A DNA stretch of 64,000 nt from Xenorhabdus mauleonii (GCF_900113945.1 NZ_FORG01000017.1:35118-99117); one strand, 5' to 3'; shown: positions 50,122 through 60,222, numbered from the stretch's first letter. Notes: generated by a model from the letters alone, not told the origin. Numbers and translations are program-made.

Positions 50122-51054
50122 ATGAGCATTCGCATTGTGCCAAAAGAACAGTTAGGCAAAGAGCGCGTTAATGAAAGAGGGGCTGGTTTTATTCCTCCTT
50201 TGTTGTTTGCCAACCTAAAAAATCTGTATCAGCATCGTGCGGAACGTTTAAAAACGTTGGCAACGGAAGATAATCCACTTTCAAGCTACCTGAATTTTGT
50301 TGCTGAAATTGTGCAGGCGCAACAGAAGGCTTTGTATGATAACCCTCTGGATCGCGAATTGGATGAGATCCTCAGCCATGACCTGCAAAAAAGTGGCATC
50401 CCTCTGAATTGTAAAACCTTACCCCGTACTCTCCATTGGCACAATATTTTACAGTCTTTAATGGCCGAACTGTTGCCTACAGTACCTGAACACGTGAAAC
50501 CAGCTCTGGAAAATCTGGCGAAAAATTCAGAACAAGAGCTGGAAGAGATGGCCAGTGCATTGCTCAATAGTGAATTTGGCAAGGTCAGTGCCGATCAGGC
50601 CGTATTTATCTGGGCAGCACTGTCCGTTTATTGGGCGCAAATGGCCAGTTTAATCCCCGGAAAAGCGCGGGCGGAATATGGCGAGCATCGTCAGTTTTGC
50701 CCGGTTTGCGGCAGTATGCCTGTTGCCAGCATTGTGCAAATTGGCTCGAGTCAGGGTTTGCGTTATTTGCATTGCCATTTGTGTGAAAGTGAGTGGCATG
50801 TTGTGCGAATCAAATGCAGTAATTGTGAGCAAACTGGTGATTTGGGGTATTGGTCACTGGATAGTGAGCAAGCGGCAGTGAAAGCAGAAAGTTGTGGGGA
50901 TTGCGGTAGTTACCTGAAAATTTTTTATCAGGAAAAAGATCCCAATGTGGATGCCGTGGCTGATGATCTGGCGTCACTGGTTCTGGATGCAAAAATGGAA
51001 GAGGAAGGTTTTTCTCGCAGCAGCCTGAATCCTTTTTTGTTTCCCAACGAATAA
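50122..51054 (+). CDS. fdhE: Formate dehydrogenase accessory protein FdhE
   Basis: A 310-residue rubredoxin-type protein needed for maturation of respiratory formate dehydrogenases; it binds the catalytic subunit. Four CxxC pairs form the zinc/iron sites: CPVCG, CHLCE, CSNCE and CGDCG (about residues 190-265). Start ATG 50122 has GGAGGGG upstream; an earlier in-frame ATG at 50083 has none. selA follows after 18 bases. Confidence 0.96.
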   Translation: MSIRIVPKEQLGKERVNERGAGFIPPLLFANLKNLYQHRAERLKTLATEDNPLSSYLNFVAEIVQAQQKALYDNPLDRELDEILSHDLQKSGIPLNCKTLPRTLHWHNILQSLMAELLPTVPEHVKPALENLAKNSEQELEEMASALLNSEFGKVSADQAVFIWAALSVYWAQMASLIPGKARAEYGEHRQFCPVCGSMPVASIVQIGSSQGLRYLHCHLCESEWHVVRIKCSNCEQTGDLGYWSLDSEQAAVKAESCGDCGSYLKIFYQEKDPNVDAVADDLASLVLDAKMEEEGFSRSSLNPFLFPNE

Positions 51055-51072
51055 GTGGCTAAGGGAAAAGCG

Positions 51073-52470
51073 ATGACACAAGCAATAAACTCGCTGTACC
51101 GCCAGTTGCCCTCTATCGACAAATTGTTGCAGGAACCCGGGATCATCCCGCTGGTTGAGTCGCATGGACAGACGCGGGTCGTGGACATGTTGCGGGAAAT
51201 GCAGGAGCAAGCGCGGTTCAATATCCGGAATCATCAAACCTTGCCTGAATGGAGTGATAACTGGGCGGCATCACTGAATAACCGGATCAAACAAGAGCAA
51301 ACATCAGCCTTGAAGCCGGTACTTAACCTGAGCGGTACGGTGCTTCATACCAATCTGGGGCGTGCATTGCTGGCTGAATCAGCGATTGAAGCCGTGACAC
51401 AAGCGATGCGTTCGCCGGTTACACTGGAGTATTCCCTTGATGGTGCAGGCCGGGGGCACCGTGACCGTGCATTGGCGGATCTGTTGTGCACACTGACGGG
51501 CGCAGAAGATGCCTGTATCGTCAACAATAATGCGGCTGCGGTTCTGTTGGTATTGGCAACGGTTGCACAGGGCAAGCAAGTGGTTGTTTCCCGCGGTGAG
51601 CTGGTGGAAATTGGCGGTGCGTTTCGTGTTCCTGATGTGATGGAGCAAGCCGGCTGCCGTCTGGTGGAAGTGGGAACGACGAATCGAACGCATTTGAAAG
51701 ATTATCAGCAGGCAATCAATCCGGAAACCGGATTGCTGATGAAAGTACACACCAGTAATTACAGTATTGAGGGTTTTACGGCTGAGGTTTCGGGAGAGGA
51801 GTTAGCGAAGCTGGGGATGGGAGTGCAAATCCCAACGGCCATTGATCTTGGCAGTGGCTCCATGATTGATATGACGCAATACGGCTTGCCTGCGGAACCG
51901 ATGCCCGGGGAATATCTGAGGCAAGGCATCGATTTGGTCACTTTCTCGGGCGATAAACTGCTGGGTGGCCCGCAAGCTGGCATCATTGTCGGCAGAAAAA
52001 AGTGGATTGACGCTATTCAGCGCCATCCGCTGAAACGTGCGCTACGGGCGGATAAAATGACGCTGGCAGCGCTGGAGGCAACACTGCGCCTCTATCAACA
52101 TCCAGAACAACTCCATCAAAAATTACCGACCCTACGCTTGTTGACTCGCCCACAAAGCGAAATCCATGATATGGCGCAACAGTTGCTTCCCCGAGTTCGG
52201 GCATATTATGGCGAAAAATTTATTGTTCGCGATGAACCTTGCCATTCCCAGATTGGCAGCGGATCTTTGCCTGTCGATCGCCTGCCCAGTTGGGCGTTGA
52301 CGTTTACTGCCATTGACGGGCGTGGCAGTACATTGGAAAAACTGGCTCACCAATGGCGCAATTTGCATAATCCCGTGATCGGGCGCTTGTATGATGGACG
52401 GTTATGGCTGGATTTACGTTGCCTCGAAGATGGGAGTGCATTATTGCGGTCATTACTGCCCTCACTATAA
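51073..52470 (+). CDS. selA: L-seryl-tRNA(Sec) selenium transferase
   Basis: A 465-residue PLP enzyme converting Ser-tRNA(Sec) to Sec-tRNA(Sec). The PLP lysine is in [12 protein letters not shown] (Lys295, the E. coli position). [17 protein letters not shown] and [12 protein letters not shown] are diagnostic. Start ATG 51073 with GGGA upstream matches the E. coli N-terminus ([13 protein letters not shown]); an in-frame GTG at 51055 touches the fdhE stop and is less likely. selB follows 39 bases downstream. Confidence 0.97.
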   Translation: MTQAINSLYRQLPSIDKLLQEPGIIPLVESHGQTRVVDMLREMQEQARFNIRNHQTLPEWSDNWAASLNNRIKQEQTSALKPVLNLSGTVLHTNLGRALLAESAIEAVTQAMRSPVTLEYSLDGAGRGHRDRALADLLCTLTGAEDACIVNNNAAAVLLVLATVAQGKQVVVSRGELVEIGGAFRVPDVMEQAGCRLVEVGTTNRTHLKDYQQAINPETGLLMKVHTSNYSIEGFTAEVSGEELAKLGMGVQIPTAIDLGSGSMIDMTQYGLPAEPMPGEYLRQGIDLVTFSGDKLLGGPQAGIIVGRKKWIDAIQRHPLKRALRADKMTLAALEATLRLYQHPEQLHQKLPTLRLLTRPQSEIHDMAQQLLPRVRAYYGEKFIVRDEPCHSQIGSGSLPVDRLPSWALTFTAIDGRGSTLEKLAHQWRNLHNPVIGRLYDGRLWLDLRCLEDGSALLRSLLPSL

Positions 52471-52509
52471 ACATCACCATAAAAAATCGGCGTTATAAAA
52501 ATAGGCGCA

Positions 52510-54492
52510 ATGACTATGATTTTTGCCACTGCGGGACATGTCGATCACGGTAAAACGACATTGATTCAAGCCATTACCGGCGTTGATACCACCCATTTAC
52601 CGGAAGAGAAAAAACGGGGCATGACCATCGACCTCGGCTATGCTTACTGGCCACAGCCGGATGGCTCTTCTGTAGGCTTTGTCGATGTCCCGGGACATGA
52701 AAAATTCTTGTCCAATATGTTGGCGGGGATGGGGGGAATTGAGCATATCCTGTTGGTCGTGGCTTGTGATGATGGTGTGATGGCCCAAACGCGGGAACAT
52801 CTGGCCATTTTACGTTTACTCGGGCGACCGAATATCACGGTTGTGCTGACCAAAGCGGATTGTGTTGAGCAGGCTAGGGTCGAAGAGGTCCGGCAAGAGG
52901 TAATGCAGTTGCTGGGATCACAAGGTTGGCCAGCAGCGCCTTTGTTTGTCACGGCTGCCACTGATGGTGAAGGCATCGCCCCACTGCGGGAGCATTTACT
53001 GTCTATTCATCAATCAAGGGGCATCCACCAGCCCGAGCCAATATCTTCGCCAAACCTTACTCATCAACGCTCCTCTTTTCTTGAAAACCCGCAACATGCA
53101 AAAGCTAATCACCGTTTTCGTCTGGCCATCGATCGGGTTTTTACCGTTAAAGGGGCGGGAATTGTCGTTACGGGAACGGCGTTGGCAGGACGTGTCAGCG
53201 TTGGAGATACGCTATGGCTGACCGGGTGTGATCAAACGGTCAGAATTCGGGGCTTGCATGCCCAGAATCAATCAGCCGAACAGGCTCAGGCGGGGCAGCG
53301 CATTGCATTGAATATCGCCGGTAATATCAGCAAAGAGCAGATTTCCCGTGGTGATTGGCTGCTGTTACAAAAGCCGCCGTTTCTCCAATCAATCCCTGCG
53401 GTGACCAGAGTATTGGTAGAAATTGAAGCGGATGCACCGTTGCAAAATTGGCAGTCCCTTCATATTCATCATGCTGCCAGCCATCTCACCGGGCGGGTTT
53501 CATTGCTCGATTCATTGGCGGGCAGTTCACTCGCGGATAGCCCGTTATTGGCTGAATTGGTGTTGGATAAGCCTTTGTGCCTGGTAGAAAATGATCGCTT
53601 GATATTGCGTGATATCGGTGCCAAGAGGACGCTGGCGGGAGCACGGGTCATTCATTTGGATCCCCCGCGCAGGGGCAAACGGCAGCCTGAATTTTTGCAT
53701 TGGCTGTCTCAATTGGCTCGCTCGGGCAGCCACGCGGATAATCTCTCCGTGTATTTGCCACGTGGTGCGCTATCGCTCAGCCATTTTGCCTGGGCGCGTC
53801 AATTGACGGAGAACCAACTAAACAATTTGTTGGCAGAAATGGATATTGTCATTGCGGGAGATTGGGCATTATCGCGGCATCATGCGGTACTGGCAGAACA
53901 AAGGCTCGTGCAGGTTTTGGCGGATTATCACCAAAAGCATGCCGATCAGCTGGGGGTGAGTAAAGCCCGCCTGAAGCGGATGGCATTACCTTCATTGGAT
54001 GAAACTCTCGTTTATACCTTAGTCAGTCGGTTGCTTGAACGGAAGGAATTGAAGCAAACCCACGGCCTGTTGCACCTGCCGGAGCATGGTTTGGCGTTTA
54101 GCCCCGAACAGGTTGCCCTTTGGGAAAAGACCGAGCTTCACTTTAACAATGAACTGTATTTTAAAAATGAAGCATGGTGGGTACGCGATTTGGCAACGGA
54201 AATGGGAGAAGACGAAGAGATTGTGCGTGCTCTTCTGCGAAAAGCTGCCCAGTTGGGGTTAATTATCGCCATTGTGCCAGATCGTTACTACCATCGTCAG
54301 CGCATACTGCAATTTGCTGATTGCATTCGCCAATATAGTAAGAATAAAGGTGGGATCACGGCGGTTGATTTTAGAAATGAATTAGGCATCGGCCGAAAAT
54401 TGGCTATCCAGATTCTGGAGTTTTTCGACCGGACAGGATTTACCCGTAGAAAGGCCGATCTGCATGTTTTGCGGGATGAGGGGGTTTTTTAA
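52510..54492 (+). CDS. selB: Selenocysteine-specific elongation factor SelB
   Basis: A 660-residue GTPase that delivers Sec-tRNA to the UGA of fdoG by binding the SECIS hairpin. G motifs are AGHVDHGKTTL, DVPGHEKFLSNML and TKAD. Domain II begins at HRFRLAIDRVFTVKGAGIVVTGTAL. The C-terminal four winged helices (about 430-660) end with RKLAIQILEFFDRTGFTRR. Relative to E. coli (614) it carries an extra linker of about 35 residues before domain II (SRGIHQPEPISSPN). Starts: ATG 52510 or 52516. Confidence 0.97.
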   Translation: MTMIFATAGHVDHGKTTLIQAITGVDTTHLPEEKKRGMTIDLGYAYWPQPDGSSVGFVDVPGHEKFLSNMLAGMGGIEHILLVVACDDGVMAQTREHLAILRLLGRPNITVVLTKADCVEQARVEEVRQEVMQLLGSQGWPAAPLFVTAATDGEGIAPLREHLLSIHQSRGIHQPEPISSPNLTHQRSSFLENPQHAKANHRFRLAIDRVFTVKGAGIVVTGTALAGRVSVGDTLWLTGCDQTVRIRGLHAQNQSAEQAQAGQRIALNIAGNISKEQISRGDWLLLQKPPFLQSIPAVTRVLVEIEADAPLQNWQSLHIHHAASHLTGRVSLLDSLAGSSLADSPLLAELVLDKPLCLVENDRLILRDIGAKRTLAGARVIHLDPPRRGKRQPEFLHWLSQLARSGSHADNLSVYLPRGALSLSHFAWARQLTENQLNNLLAEMDIVIAGDWALSRHHAVLAEQRLVQVLADYHQKHADQLGVSKARLKRMALPSLDETLVYTLVSRLLERKELKQTHGLLHLPEHGLAFSPEQVALWEKTELHFNNELYFKNEAWWVRDLATEMGEDEEIVRALLRKAAQLGLIIAIVPDRYYHRQRILQFADCIRQYSKNKGGITAVDFRNELGIGRKLAIQILEFFDRTGFTRRKADLHVLRDEGVF

Positions 54493-54631
54493 ACCATTCT
54501 ATTGAACTCCTTTGGATCCAAGGTGTCTTCATTGAGCAAACTTGCTGAATTTTATTGGCTGTATCTTTGGCAACCCAGCGATTTTCATCGAGGGATGTCA
54601 AGCATGAACCCACGTGTGGACTCAATAAAGT

Positions 54632-56278
54632 ATGAAGAAAAAGATAATCTCCGGGATTTATCTTGGATTGCTGTTGATTGCTTCCTTGATATTGGTATTT
54701 GAAAAGGGCAGTGATATTTATCCTGCGTTAATATCTGTTGGTGTGTTTGGCATCATCTTTGGTCTGGTTTTCCTGATTTCAGCACGTTGGTTATTTTCAG
54801 CGGTATTGGCCGGAACTCTGTTTATTATCCTCAAATTTCTCAATCAGATAAAAGTCCATTACTACAAAGAGCAACTGCTGTTTTCGGATTTGAACGTCAT
54901 GTTAGATCCCTCAAATCAGGAAACCTTGCGCCATTATTGGCTGGCAGGTATTGCGGTAGCGGGGATGATTGTCTGGTTGATATTCAACATGATATTGGGT
55001 TGGAAAAACGCCCCTTCCGTACGTGGTATCAAATGGCGCATTGCCAGCATTGTTCTGGTGGCAGCCAGTTTTTGGGGCATTCATCTGACCGTCAATGCTT
55101 ATCATGCCCAGTGGCAGGGAGAATTGCCGAAAGGGCGGGGAACGATGACCAATATGGTAATGTCAGCGATGGATGCACATTACCAGCCACCGAAATTTGG
55201 TACTTCTGCTGACTATTTCTTGCAACAGGCGCAACAGATTTCTTTGCCAGCCGTGCAAGCTGATGTGAAACCTGACGTTGTTGTATTATTGCAAGAATCC
55301 ACGGTTAACCCCGAGCTGTACCAATTGCCCGCGAATGTGAAGTTGCCGGAGCTTTATATGTTCCAGCGTGATGCGGGAGTCAGCGCCCAAAGCCCCCTCA
55401 GGGTACAAACCTTTGGTGGCGGTACTTGGTTATCTGAATTTTCTGTTTTAACCGGATTGAATACCGATGATTTTGGCTCACGTAAAAACGGGGTGTTTTA
55501 CTTTGTCGTTGATCATCTGCAAAACAGCTTATTCCGTGCGATGAAAGAGAACGGTTACTACACCGTTGTCCTGACACCATTTAATAAGTCAGCTTACCAT
55601 GCAGGACACGCTTACAAGACATTGGGTGTTGATAGGATTATCCAGCCACAGGAATTGGGATATCCCGCCAGCATGGATGAAAATCTGTGGACAATCCCGA
55701 CACAGGATATGCTGTCTTATGTGAAAGCCATTCTGGCGAGAGAAACAGACAAGCCAATTTTTATTTTCTCCCTGACAATGTATGAACATGGCCCTTATGA
55801 AGAAAGCCATCATGACGATTATGGCCTGACGGGAAACATTGAACGTTCAACGGCAGTCGGCAAGTTCAGCCACTATATAGAGAAAATCCGGGCTTCTGAT
55901 CCCGCCATCAAGGATTTCAGTGAATTCGTTGCCAAACGTGATAAGCCTACGGTTTTCCTCTATTTTGGTGATCATCAGCCAAGCATTCACTTTGAGCATT
56001 ATCACACAGCGCTTTCTGATCCCGCTCATATTACCCAATTTACCCTGCGGGATAACTTGCAACAGGGAGCACCCATCACAACGGGCAAGCTGACCGATAT
56101 TTCGTTCCTTGGCGGAATGATCCTGGAGCGCGCCCGCCTGGCGGCCCCGCCTTTTTATCAGGCCAACATCGCCATGCGTCATTTGTGTGACGGTGCGTTG
56201 AATGATTGTTCGGATAGCGCACTGGTCGAGAGCTATAAGCACTATATTTATCAGCGGCTGGGTGCGGCGGGCAACTAA
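54632..56278 (+). CDS. Membrane-anchored sulfatase/alkaline-phosphatase superfamily transferase
   Basis: A 548-residue inner-membrane enzyme. Four to five N-terminal helices (about 7-25, 30-50, 52-72, 100-122 and 130-150) precede a periplasmic catalytic domain. VVVLLQESTVNPELY places a Ser/Thr nucleophile where phosphoglycerol and LTA-synthase-like enzymes have it; TFGGGTWLSEFSVLTG and the metal-site FLYFGDHQPS are typical of the superfamily. These enzymes move phosphoglycerol or phosphoethanolamine onto envelope glycans; the substrate here is unknown. It starts at ATG 54632, 139 bases after selB. Confidence 0.82.
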   Translation: MKKKIISGIYLGLLLIASLILVFEKGSDIYPALISVGVFGIIFGLVFLISARWLFSAVLAGTLFIILKFLNQIKVHYYKEQLLFSDLNVMLDPSNQETLRHYWLAGIAVAGMIVWLIFNMILGWKNAPSVRGIKWRIASIVLVAASFWGIHLTVNAYHAQWQGELPKGRGTMTNMVMSAMDAHYQPPKFGTSADYFLQQAQQISLPAVQADVKPDVVVLLQESTVNPELYQLPANVKLPELYMFQRDAGVSAQSPLRVQTFGGGTWLSEFSVLTGLNTDDFGSRKNGVFYFVVDHLQNSLFRAMKENGYYTVVLTPFNKSAYHAGHAYKTLGVDRIIQPQELGYPASMDENLWTIPTQDMLSYVKAILARETDKPIFIFSLTMYEHGPYEESHHDDYGLTGNIERSTAVGKFSHYIEKIRASDPAIKDFSEFVAKRDKPTVFLYFGDHQPSIHFEHYHTALSDPAHITQFTLRDNLQQGAPITTGKLTDISFLGGMILERARLAAPPFYQANIAMRHLCDGALNDCSDSALVESYKHYIYQRLGAAGN

Positions 56279-56287
56279 TCACTTTCA

Positions 56288-56326
56288 CACCTCTTTTGCC
56301 GGTGATGCTGTCTGGCAAAAGAGGTG
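56288..56326. terminator. Hairpin between convergent genes
   Basis: Perfect 13-bp stem CACCTCTTTTGCC/GGCAAAAGAGGTG with a 13-base loop, between the sulfatase-like gene (+) and the regulator gene (-). Likely a bidirectional terminator. Confidence 0.75.
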
Positions 56327-56353
56327 CGCGTGATGATTTCAATCGTATGGCAT

Positions 56354-57022
56354 TTATTTACGGTTAAGTGGTGTAATGCGGTAGGTGCAGCGCCTGCCAC
56401 CACTGAGGATGTATTCGATTCGTTGCACATCTGCCTGCAAAATTTCATTGAAAATGTTCAACTCTGCCCGGCAAAAGCCCTGACATGTTTTTGCTGCACT
56501 ACAGATTGGGCAATGATTTTCAAAAAACAGAATATCCCCGTTATCCTCAACAGAATAGTGAGCCATATAACCTTCCTGGCAGCGGATCGCAACCAAGCGC
56601 TTTACCTTTTCCTGTAGGTCTGTGATACCGGCCATTGCTTTTTGGTAATTGGAAAACGTTTCTTTTTCACGGGCGCTGACAATTGTTTCAATGGCCGTTT
56701 CGCCCAATTGACTGCGAATAATCGCAATCAATTGTGTTGTTAGCTCTGCATGGGCATCAGGGAATTTGGCATGGCCTTTCTCCGTAAGATGCCAGAGTTG
56801 AATTGGGCGACCGACCCCTCTCGCTTCTGATTTCGCCTCGACTAAGCCGTCCTTAGCCAGTTTTACAAATTGCTGGCGGGCTGCTTCGCCAGTTGTTCCC
56901 AATAACTTGCCGGCATCAGAGGCTTGTAAGGCACCTTGAGTTTTTAGCAGCATTAATAACTTATCACTCACTGTGTGCCCAGCGATTATATTAAATTCCA
57001 AGTCTGAGCTTGACATATTCAT
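56354..57022 (-). CDS. COG2345-type winged-helix regulator with C-terminal cysteine cluster
   Basis: A 222-residue protein. The N-terminal winged helix (about 14-85: LLMLLKTQGALQASDAGKLL, GRPIQLWHLTEKG) is of MarR/ArsR type. The C-terminal domain has HCPICSAAKTCQGFCRAE, a C-x2-C-x5-C-x3-C cluster of the kind that binds an iron-sulfur cluster in SufR-like proteins of this group. Divergent from the MFS gene at 57110, which it probably controls. Start could be ATG 57022 or 57016; the second has the better ribosome-binding spacing (GGGA). Confidence 0.8.
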   Translation of the reverse strand: MNMSSSDLEFNIIAGHTVSDKLLMLLKTQGALQASDAGKLLGTTGEAARQQFVKLAKDGLVEAKSEARGVGRPIQLWHLTEKGHAKFPDAHAELTTQLIAIIRSQLGETAIETIVSAREKETFSNYQKAMAGITDLQEKVKRLVAIRCQEGYMAHYSVEDNGDILFFENHCPICSAAKTCQGFCRAELNIFNEILQADVQRIEYILSGGRRCTYRITPLNRK

Positions 57023-57109
57023 GATCCCGACATTAATTTATTCCAAGATTTAGCTTGTTTAATTTAACGTAAGACTTTTCATAACTCAACCTGTGTTCAG
57101 GACAAAATC

Positions 57110-58522
57110 ATGATAATAGCTGAGGAAGGCCGCTGGAAGGACCTGTTTTCCAGTAAAAATGCGCCAAGTGCGATAGCACTTTCATTGGGTGTCGGATTAA
57201 TGGCAACGAACACCTTAATTGCGATTACTATTCTGCCCTCTGTTGTAAACGATATTGGTGGCTTGAACCTCTATGCCTGGAATACGACACTGTTTGTCAT
57301 GGCATCAATAATTGGTTCTATCCTTTCTGCTAAGTTACTGAGTGTATCAGGCGCAAGAAATGCTTATTTGATCGCGGCCCTCATTTTTCTCATTGGTAGT
57401 TTATCTTGCACTGTCGCACCGACGATGGAAATGATGCTGGTTGGAAGAACTATTCAGGGACTCGGTGGTGGATTTTTGTTTGCACTGTCCTATGCGATGA
57501 TCAATCTGGTGTTTGAGGAATCCCTCTGGACCCGGGCGATGGCCTTGATTTCGGGAGTGTGGGGTGTGGCAACCTTAATCGGGCCGGCCATAGGCGGCAT
57601 TTTCGCTGAAATGAACGCATGGCGTTATGCATTTGGCATTATGGTGCCCATTATTTTGTTGTATGCCATATTTACCTATATGATTCTGCCGAAAAAACAG
57701 GAACAGGATAAAACCAATACGCCATTACCGTTTGTGCAACTGATCTTATTGGCAGCGGCTGTGCTGGCGGTGTCATCCGGCAGCTTGTCCCAAGATGTTC
57801 GGATGAATATTCTGGGCATTGCTGTGGCCGTGATATTGGTCTCATTGCTGGTCATCTATGAACGTCGTACTTCAGCAAGATTATTGCCTGAAAACGCCCT
57901 GAGCCTGCGCTCTCCCCATCTGATTTTATTTCTTACCATATTACTGCTGGTTGTTGGCCTGTCATGTGATGTTTTTATTCCTTATTTCCTGCAAATTTTG
58001 CATGGGCAATCTCCTCTGGTTTCTGGTTATATGGTTGCGACCGCAGCGCTTGGCTGGACAATAGGAGAGATGGCCAGTGCCAGTTGGCAAGGCGCGAAAA
58101 TGCGATTCGCCATTATGAGTGGCCCCGTTTTCATGTTTCTTGGCATGTTGCTGTTGCTTGTACTATTGCCCAACCCATCGGCTGGGGAGTGGCAAACAAT
58201 ACTGGCGATCGTTTTAGGTTTGGGGATATTTGGGTTCGGCATCGGTTTTGGCTGGCCTCATCTTCTGACCCGCATTTTGCAGGTTTCCAGCGATGCCGAT
58301 AAGAATATTGCCGGTTCATCCATCACTACCGTGCAATTATTTGCCACCGCATTTGGCTCTGCACTGGGCGGCATGATAGTCAATTTATTCGGATTTTATC
58401 AGCCGGGAGGAGTAGAAGGTGCATCCACCTCTTCCCATTGGTTGCTTTTATTCTTCGCGATTACGCCAATATTGGCATTGTTGACGGCAAGTAAAGCAGC
58501 AAAAATCAAAGAAGGGAAATAA
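57110..58522 (+). CDS. DHA2-like MFS transporter
   Basis: A 470-residue, 14-helix exporter. MATNTLIAITILPSVVNDIG, GRTIQGLGGGFLFALSYAM (motif B) and GPAIGGIFAEMNAWRYAFGI (motif C) fit the DHA2 group, although motif A after helix 2 is degenerate (SAKLLSVSGARNAY). The promoter region is shared with the divergent cysteine-cluster regulator, suggesting redox- or iron-responsive efflux (inference). Start ATG 57110 has CAGGA upstream. The substrate is unknown. Confidence 0.85.
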   Translation: MIIAEEGRWKDLFSSKNAPSAIALSLGVGLMATNTLIAITILPSVVNDIGGLNLYAWNTTLFVMASIIGSILSAKLLSVSGARNAYLIAALIFLIGSLSCTVAPTMEMMLVGRTIQGLGGGFLFALSYAMINLVFEESLWTRAMALISGVWGVATLIGPAIGGIFAEMNAWRYAFGIMVPIILLYAIFTYMILPKKQEQDKTNTPLPFVQLILLAAAVLAVSSGSLSQDVRMNILGIAVAVILVSLLVIYERRTSARLLPENALSLRSPHLILFLTILLLVVGLSCDVFIPYFLQILHGQSPLVSGYMVATAALGWTIGEMASASWQGAKMRFAIMSGPVFMFLGMLLLLVLLPNPSAGEWQTILAIVLGLGIFGFGIGFGWPHLLTRILQVSSDADKNIAGSSITTVQLFATAFGSALGGMIVNLFGFYQPGGVEGASTSSHWLLLFFAITPILALLTASKAAKIKEGK

Positions 58523-58532
58523 GCCTGCCAGC

Positions 58533-58565
58533 AGCGGCATCATGTAAAAATAATGCCGCTTTTCT
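58533..58565 (+). terminator. Terminator after the MFS gene
   Basis: AGCGGCAT/ATGCCGCT stem with a 12-base A-rich loop, followed by TTTCTC, 11 bases past the stop. Confidence 0.8.
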
Positions 58566-58636
58566 CATTACACGTAATCGGATATATCCCTATAATACTG
58601 GCAATTGATAGTTGAAGAAATAACCAAGGATATTTG

Positions 58637-59716
58637 ATGTCAGTAATTGCCCGTATGCCAAAGGATGGTCGTAGTACCCGCATGATACAGCCGGTAAGCC
58701 GCTATTTTTCGATGATGAAACACGTTGTTATTCTGTTCTTACTGCTTATCGGAATAGGAAATGTATCTGCCAAAGAGCTAAATCAAAAAACAACCTCTGT
58801 TGAGATCCCCGTCTTAAACAAGCACGTAGTAGACACCGCCAATGTTCTAACCAAAGAAGAGAAGCAGCGCCTGACCCGTAAGCTGAAAAAATTGCAATCA
58901 GAAGAAAAGGTGCAGATGGCTGTTTTAATTATCCCGACACTTGGTGGAGAGACTGTTGAAGAATTCTCTTCCCGTGTCTTTGCCAAGTGGAAATTGGGCA
59001 GTACCGAACACAATGATGGCATTTTATTTTTGGTTGCATCTGCTGACCATCAAATGCGTATTTCAGTGGGTTCTGGTCTGGAGCATAAATTAACCGATGG
59101 TAAAGTTGCACGTATTTTGCGTCAGGATGTGAAACCGGCGTTTAAAGAGGATGCTTATTTCGAAGGACTCAGCAATTCGATTGATTCCATCGAAACATTG
59201 CTGAAACAGCCGGGACAAATGGAAACACCGAGCGATATTGCAAAAACCGTTCAGGCTTTTGAAGAAGATAATGCATCATCTGACAGCTCACTCGGAAAAG
59301 ATCTTACTGCTCCATTAGTGCTTTACTTGTTGGGTATGATATCCCTGCCATTGGCGGTTTTCCGTGAAGGGCACTGGGCTAAGCGTTTCCTTAAATGCAC
59401 CTTGACTGTTGCTGCTGCTACATTTGTATTGAGCCTTGTCGGTGTATTTCCCCCTCTGTCTATTTGGTATTACCTGCTCATTTTTCTGTTGCCAGTCATT
59501 TTGGCGCTTTTGGTTATTTTCTCGCTATTGTCGCTGGTGGGGGGAATGGTCAAAAAACTGTTTGGTGGCCTGTTTGGTGGCTCAAGTTCCCAAACTCAAC
59601 CTCCGGCTGAAAGTATAAAAATAAAAAATGAAGATGACAGCGATGATGACGATAACGATCGCTTTATTGGCGGCGGCGGCAAAAGCGAGGGCGGTGGCGC
59701 TTCAGGTAGTTGGTGA
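58637..59716 (+). CDS. TPM-domain membrane protein (YgcG-like)
   Basis: A 359-residue protein. Start ATG 58637 has AAGGA 7 bases upstream, giving a 25-residue basic leader before the signal helix (HVVILFLLLIGIGNVSA). Met 58712 would give a standard signal peptide but has no ribosome-binding site. The TPM domain (about 50-190) shows VDTANVLTKEEKQRL, MAVLIIPTLGG and DGILFLVASADHQMRISVG. Two or three membrane helices follow (about 215-310), then an acidic stretch and a Gly-rich tail (GGGGKSEGGGASGSW). The role is unknown; TPM domains are linked to phosphatase or complex-repair functions in other organisms. Confidence 0.85.
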   Translation: MSVIARMPKDGRSTRMIQPVSRYFSMMKHVVILFLLLIGIGNVSAKELNQKTTSVEIPVLNKHVVDTANVLTKEEKQRLTRKLKKLQSEEKVQMAVLIIPTLGGETVEEFSSRVFAKWKLGSTEHNDGILFLVASADHQMRISVGSGLEHKLTDGKVARILRQDVKPAFKEDAYFEGLSNSIDSIETLLKQPGQMETPSDIAKTVQAFEEDNASSDSSLGKDLTAPLVLYLLGMISLPLAVFREGHWAKRFLKCTLTVAAATFVLSLVGVFPPLSIWYYLLIFLLPVILALLVIFSLLSLVGGMVKKLFGGLFGGSSSQTQPPAESIKIKNEDDSDDDDNDRFIGGGGKSEGGGASGSW

Positions 59717-59728
59717 TTTTTGCATAAT

Positions 59729-59749
59729 GGTGGGGAGTTATCCCCCACC
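59729..59749. terminator. Hairpin after the TPM gene
   Basis: GGTGGGG/CCCCACC stem with a 7-base loop, 13 bases past the stop; no T run follows, so it is a weak candidate. Confidence 0.5.
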
Positions 59750-59876
59750 TTGGATTGCAAAAATGCATTTGAAATTATTTGCCTGCTGCGTGTTCGTCAT
59801 CTGAATTTTAGCCATCACATTCAGATTTCTTTATGGATATTATTGTGTCCATTTATGGAGATCTTGGGAGAAAGTC

Positions 59877-60170
59877 ATGGGCCGTTTTTTATTACTGGAT
59901 GATGTCGATGTCCAACATGCTTTTGCCAAACATCTTCGTAGCCTCCGTAAGCAAGCTAAACTCTCACGAGAAGCGTTGGCTAAGCGTAGTTGTATACCTG
60001 CTGCGACCATTAAAAAATTTGAGCTGGCCGGGTAAATATCCTTTCGCCAACTATTGTTGCTTTGGCAAAGTTTAGATGATTTACAGCGTCTTTTTGAGCT
60101 GACGCAAGAGCCGAGAGACAAACCTGTCATACCAACATCGATTGAAGAGGTATTAAAATATGACGTTTAA
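59877..60170 (+). pseudogene. HipB-like antitoxin gene with a nonsense codon
   Basis: From ATG 59877 (GGGAGAAAG upstream) the frame encodes a helix-turn-helix of the Xre/HipB type: AFAKHLRSLRKQAKLSREAL, AKRSCIPAATIKKFELAG. It then meets TAA at 60033-60035 and continues in the same frame as ISFRQLLLLWQSLDDLQRLF and TSIEEVLKYDV to 60170. The usual residue at the stop is Gln (GQ), so a single CAA-to-TAA change explains it. The gene overlaps a hipA remnant. Confidence 0.8.
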
Positions 60171-60222
60171 ACCGACTCAAAAATTAGATGTCATGCGCAC
60201 GCTATCGTCGGGTGAGCGCTAG
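60160..60222 (+). pseudogene. HipA-like toxin, N-terminal remnant
   Basis: ATG 60160 overlaps the antitoxin stop by 11 bases, as in intact hipBA pairs. It gives MTFKPTQKLDVMRTLSSGER, the beginning of this HipA subgroup, followed by TAG at 60220. No further HipA sequence is recognisable in the next 100 bases, so nearly all of the kinase has been deleted. Confidence 0.65.

Noticed and set aside
54493..54631. Minus-strand open frame between selB and the sulfatase-like gene
   Set aside because: Runs into the selB 3' end as antisense, with no start signal or family resemblance.
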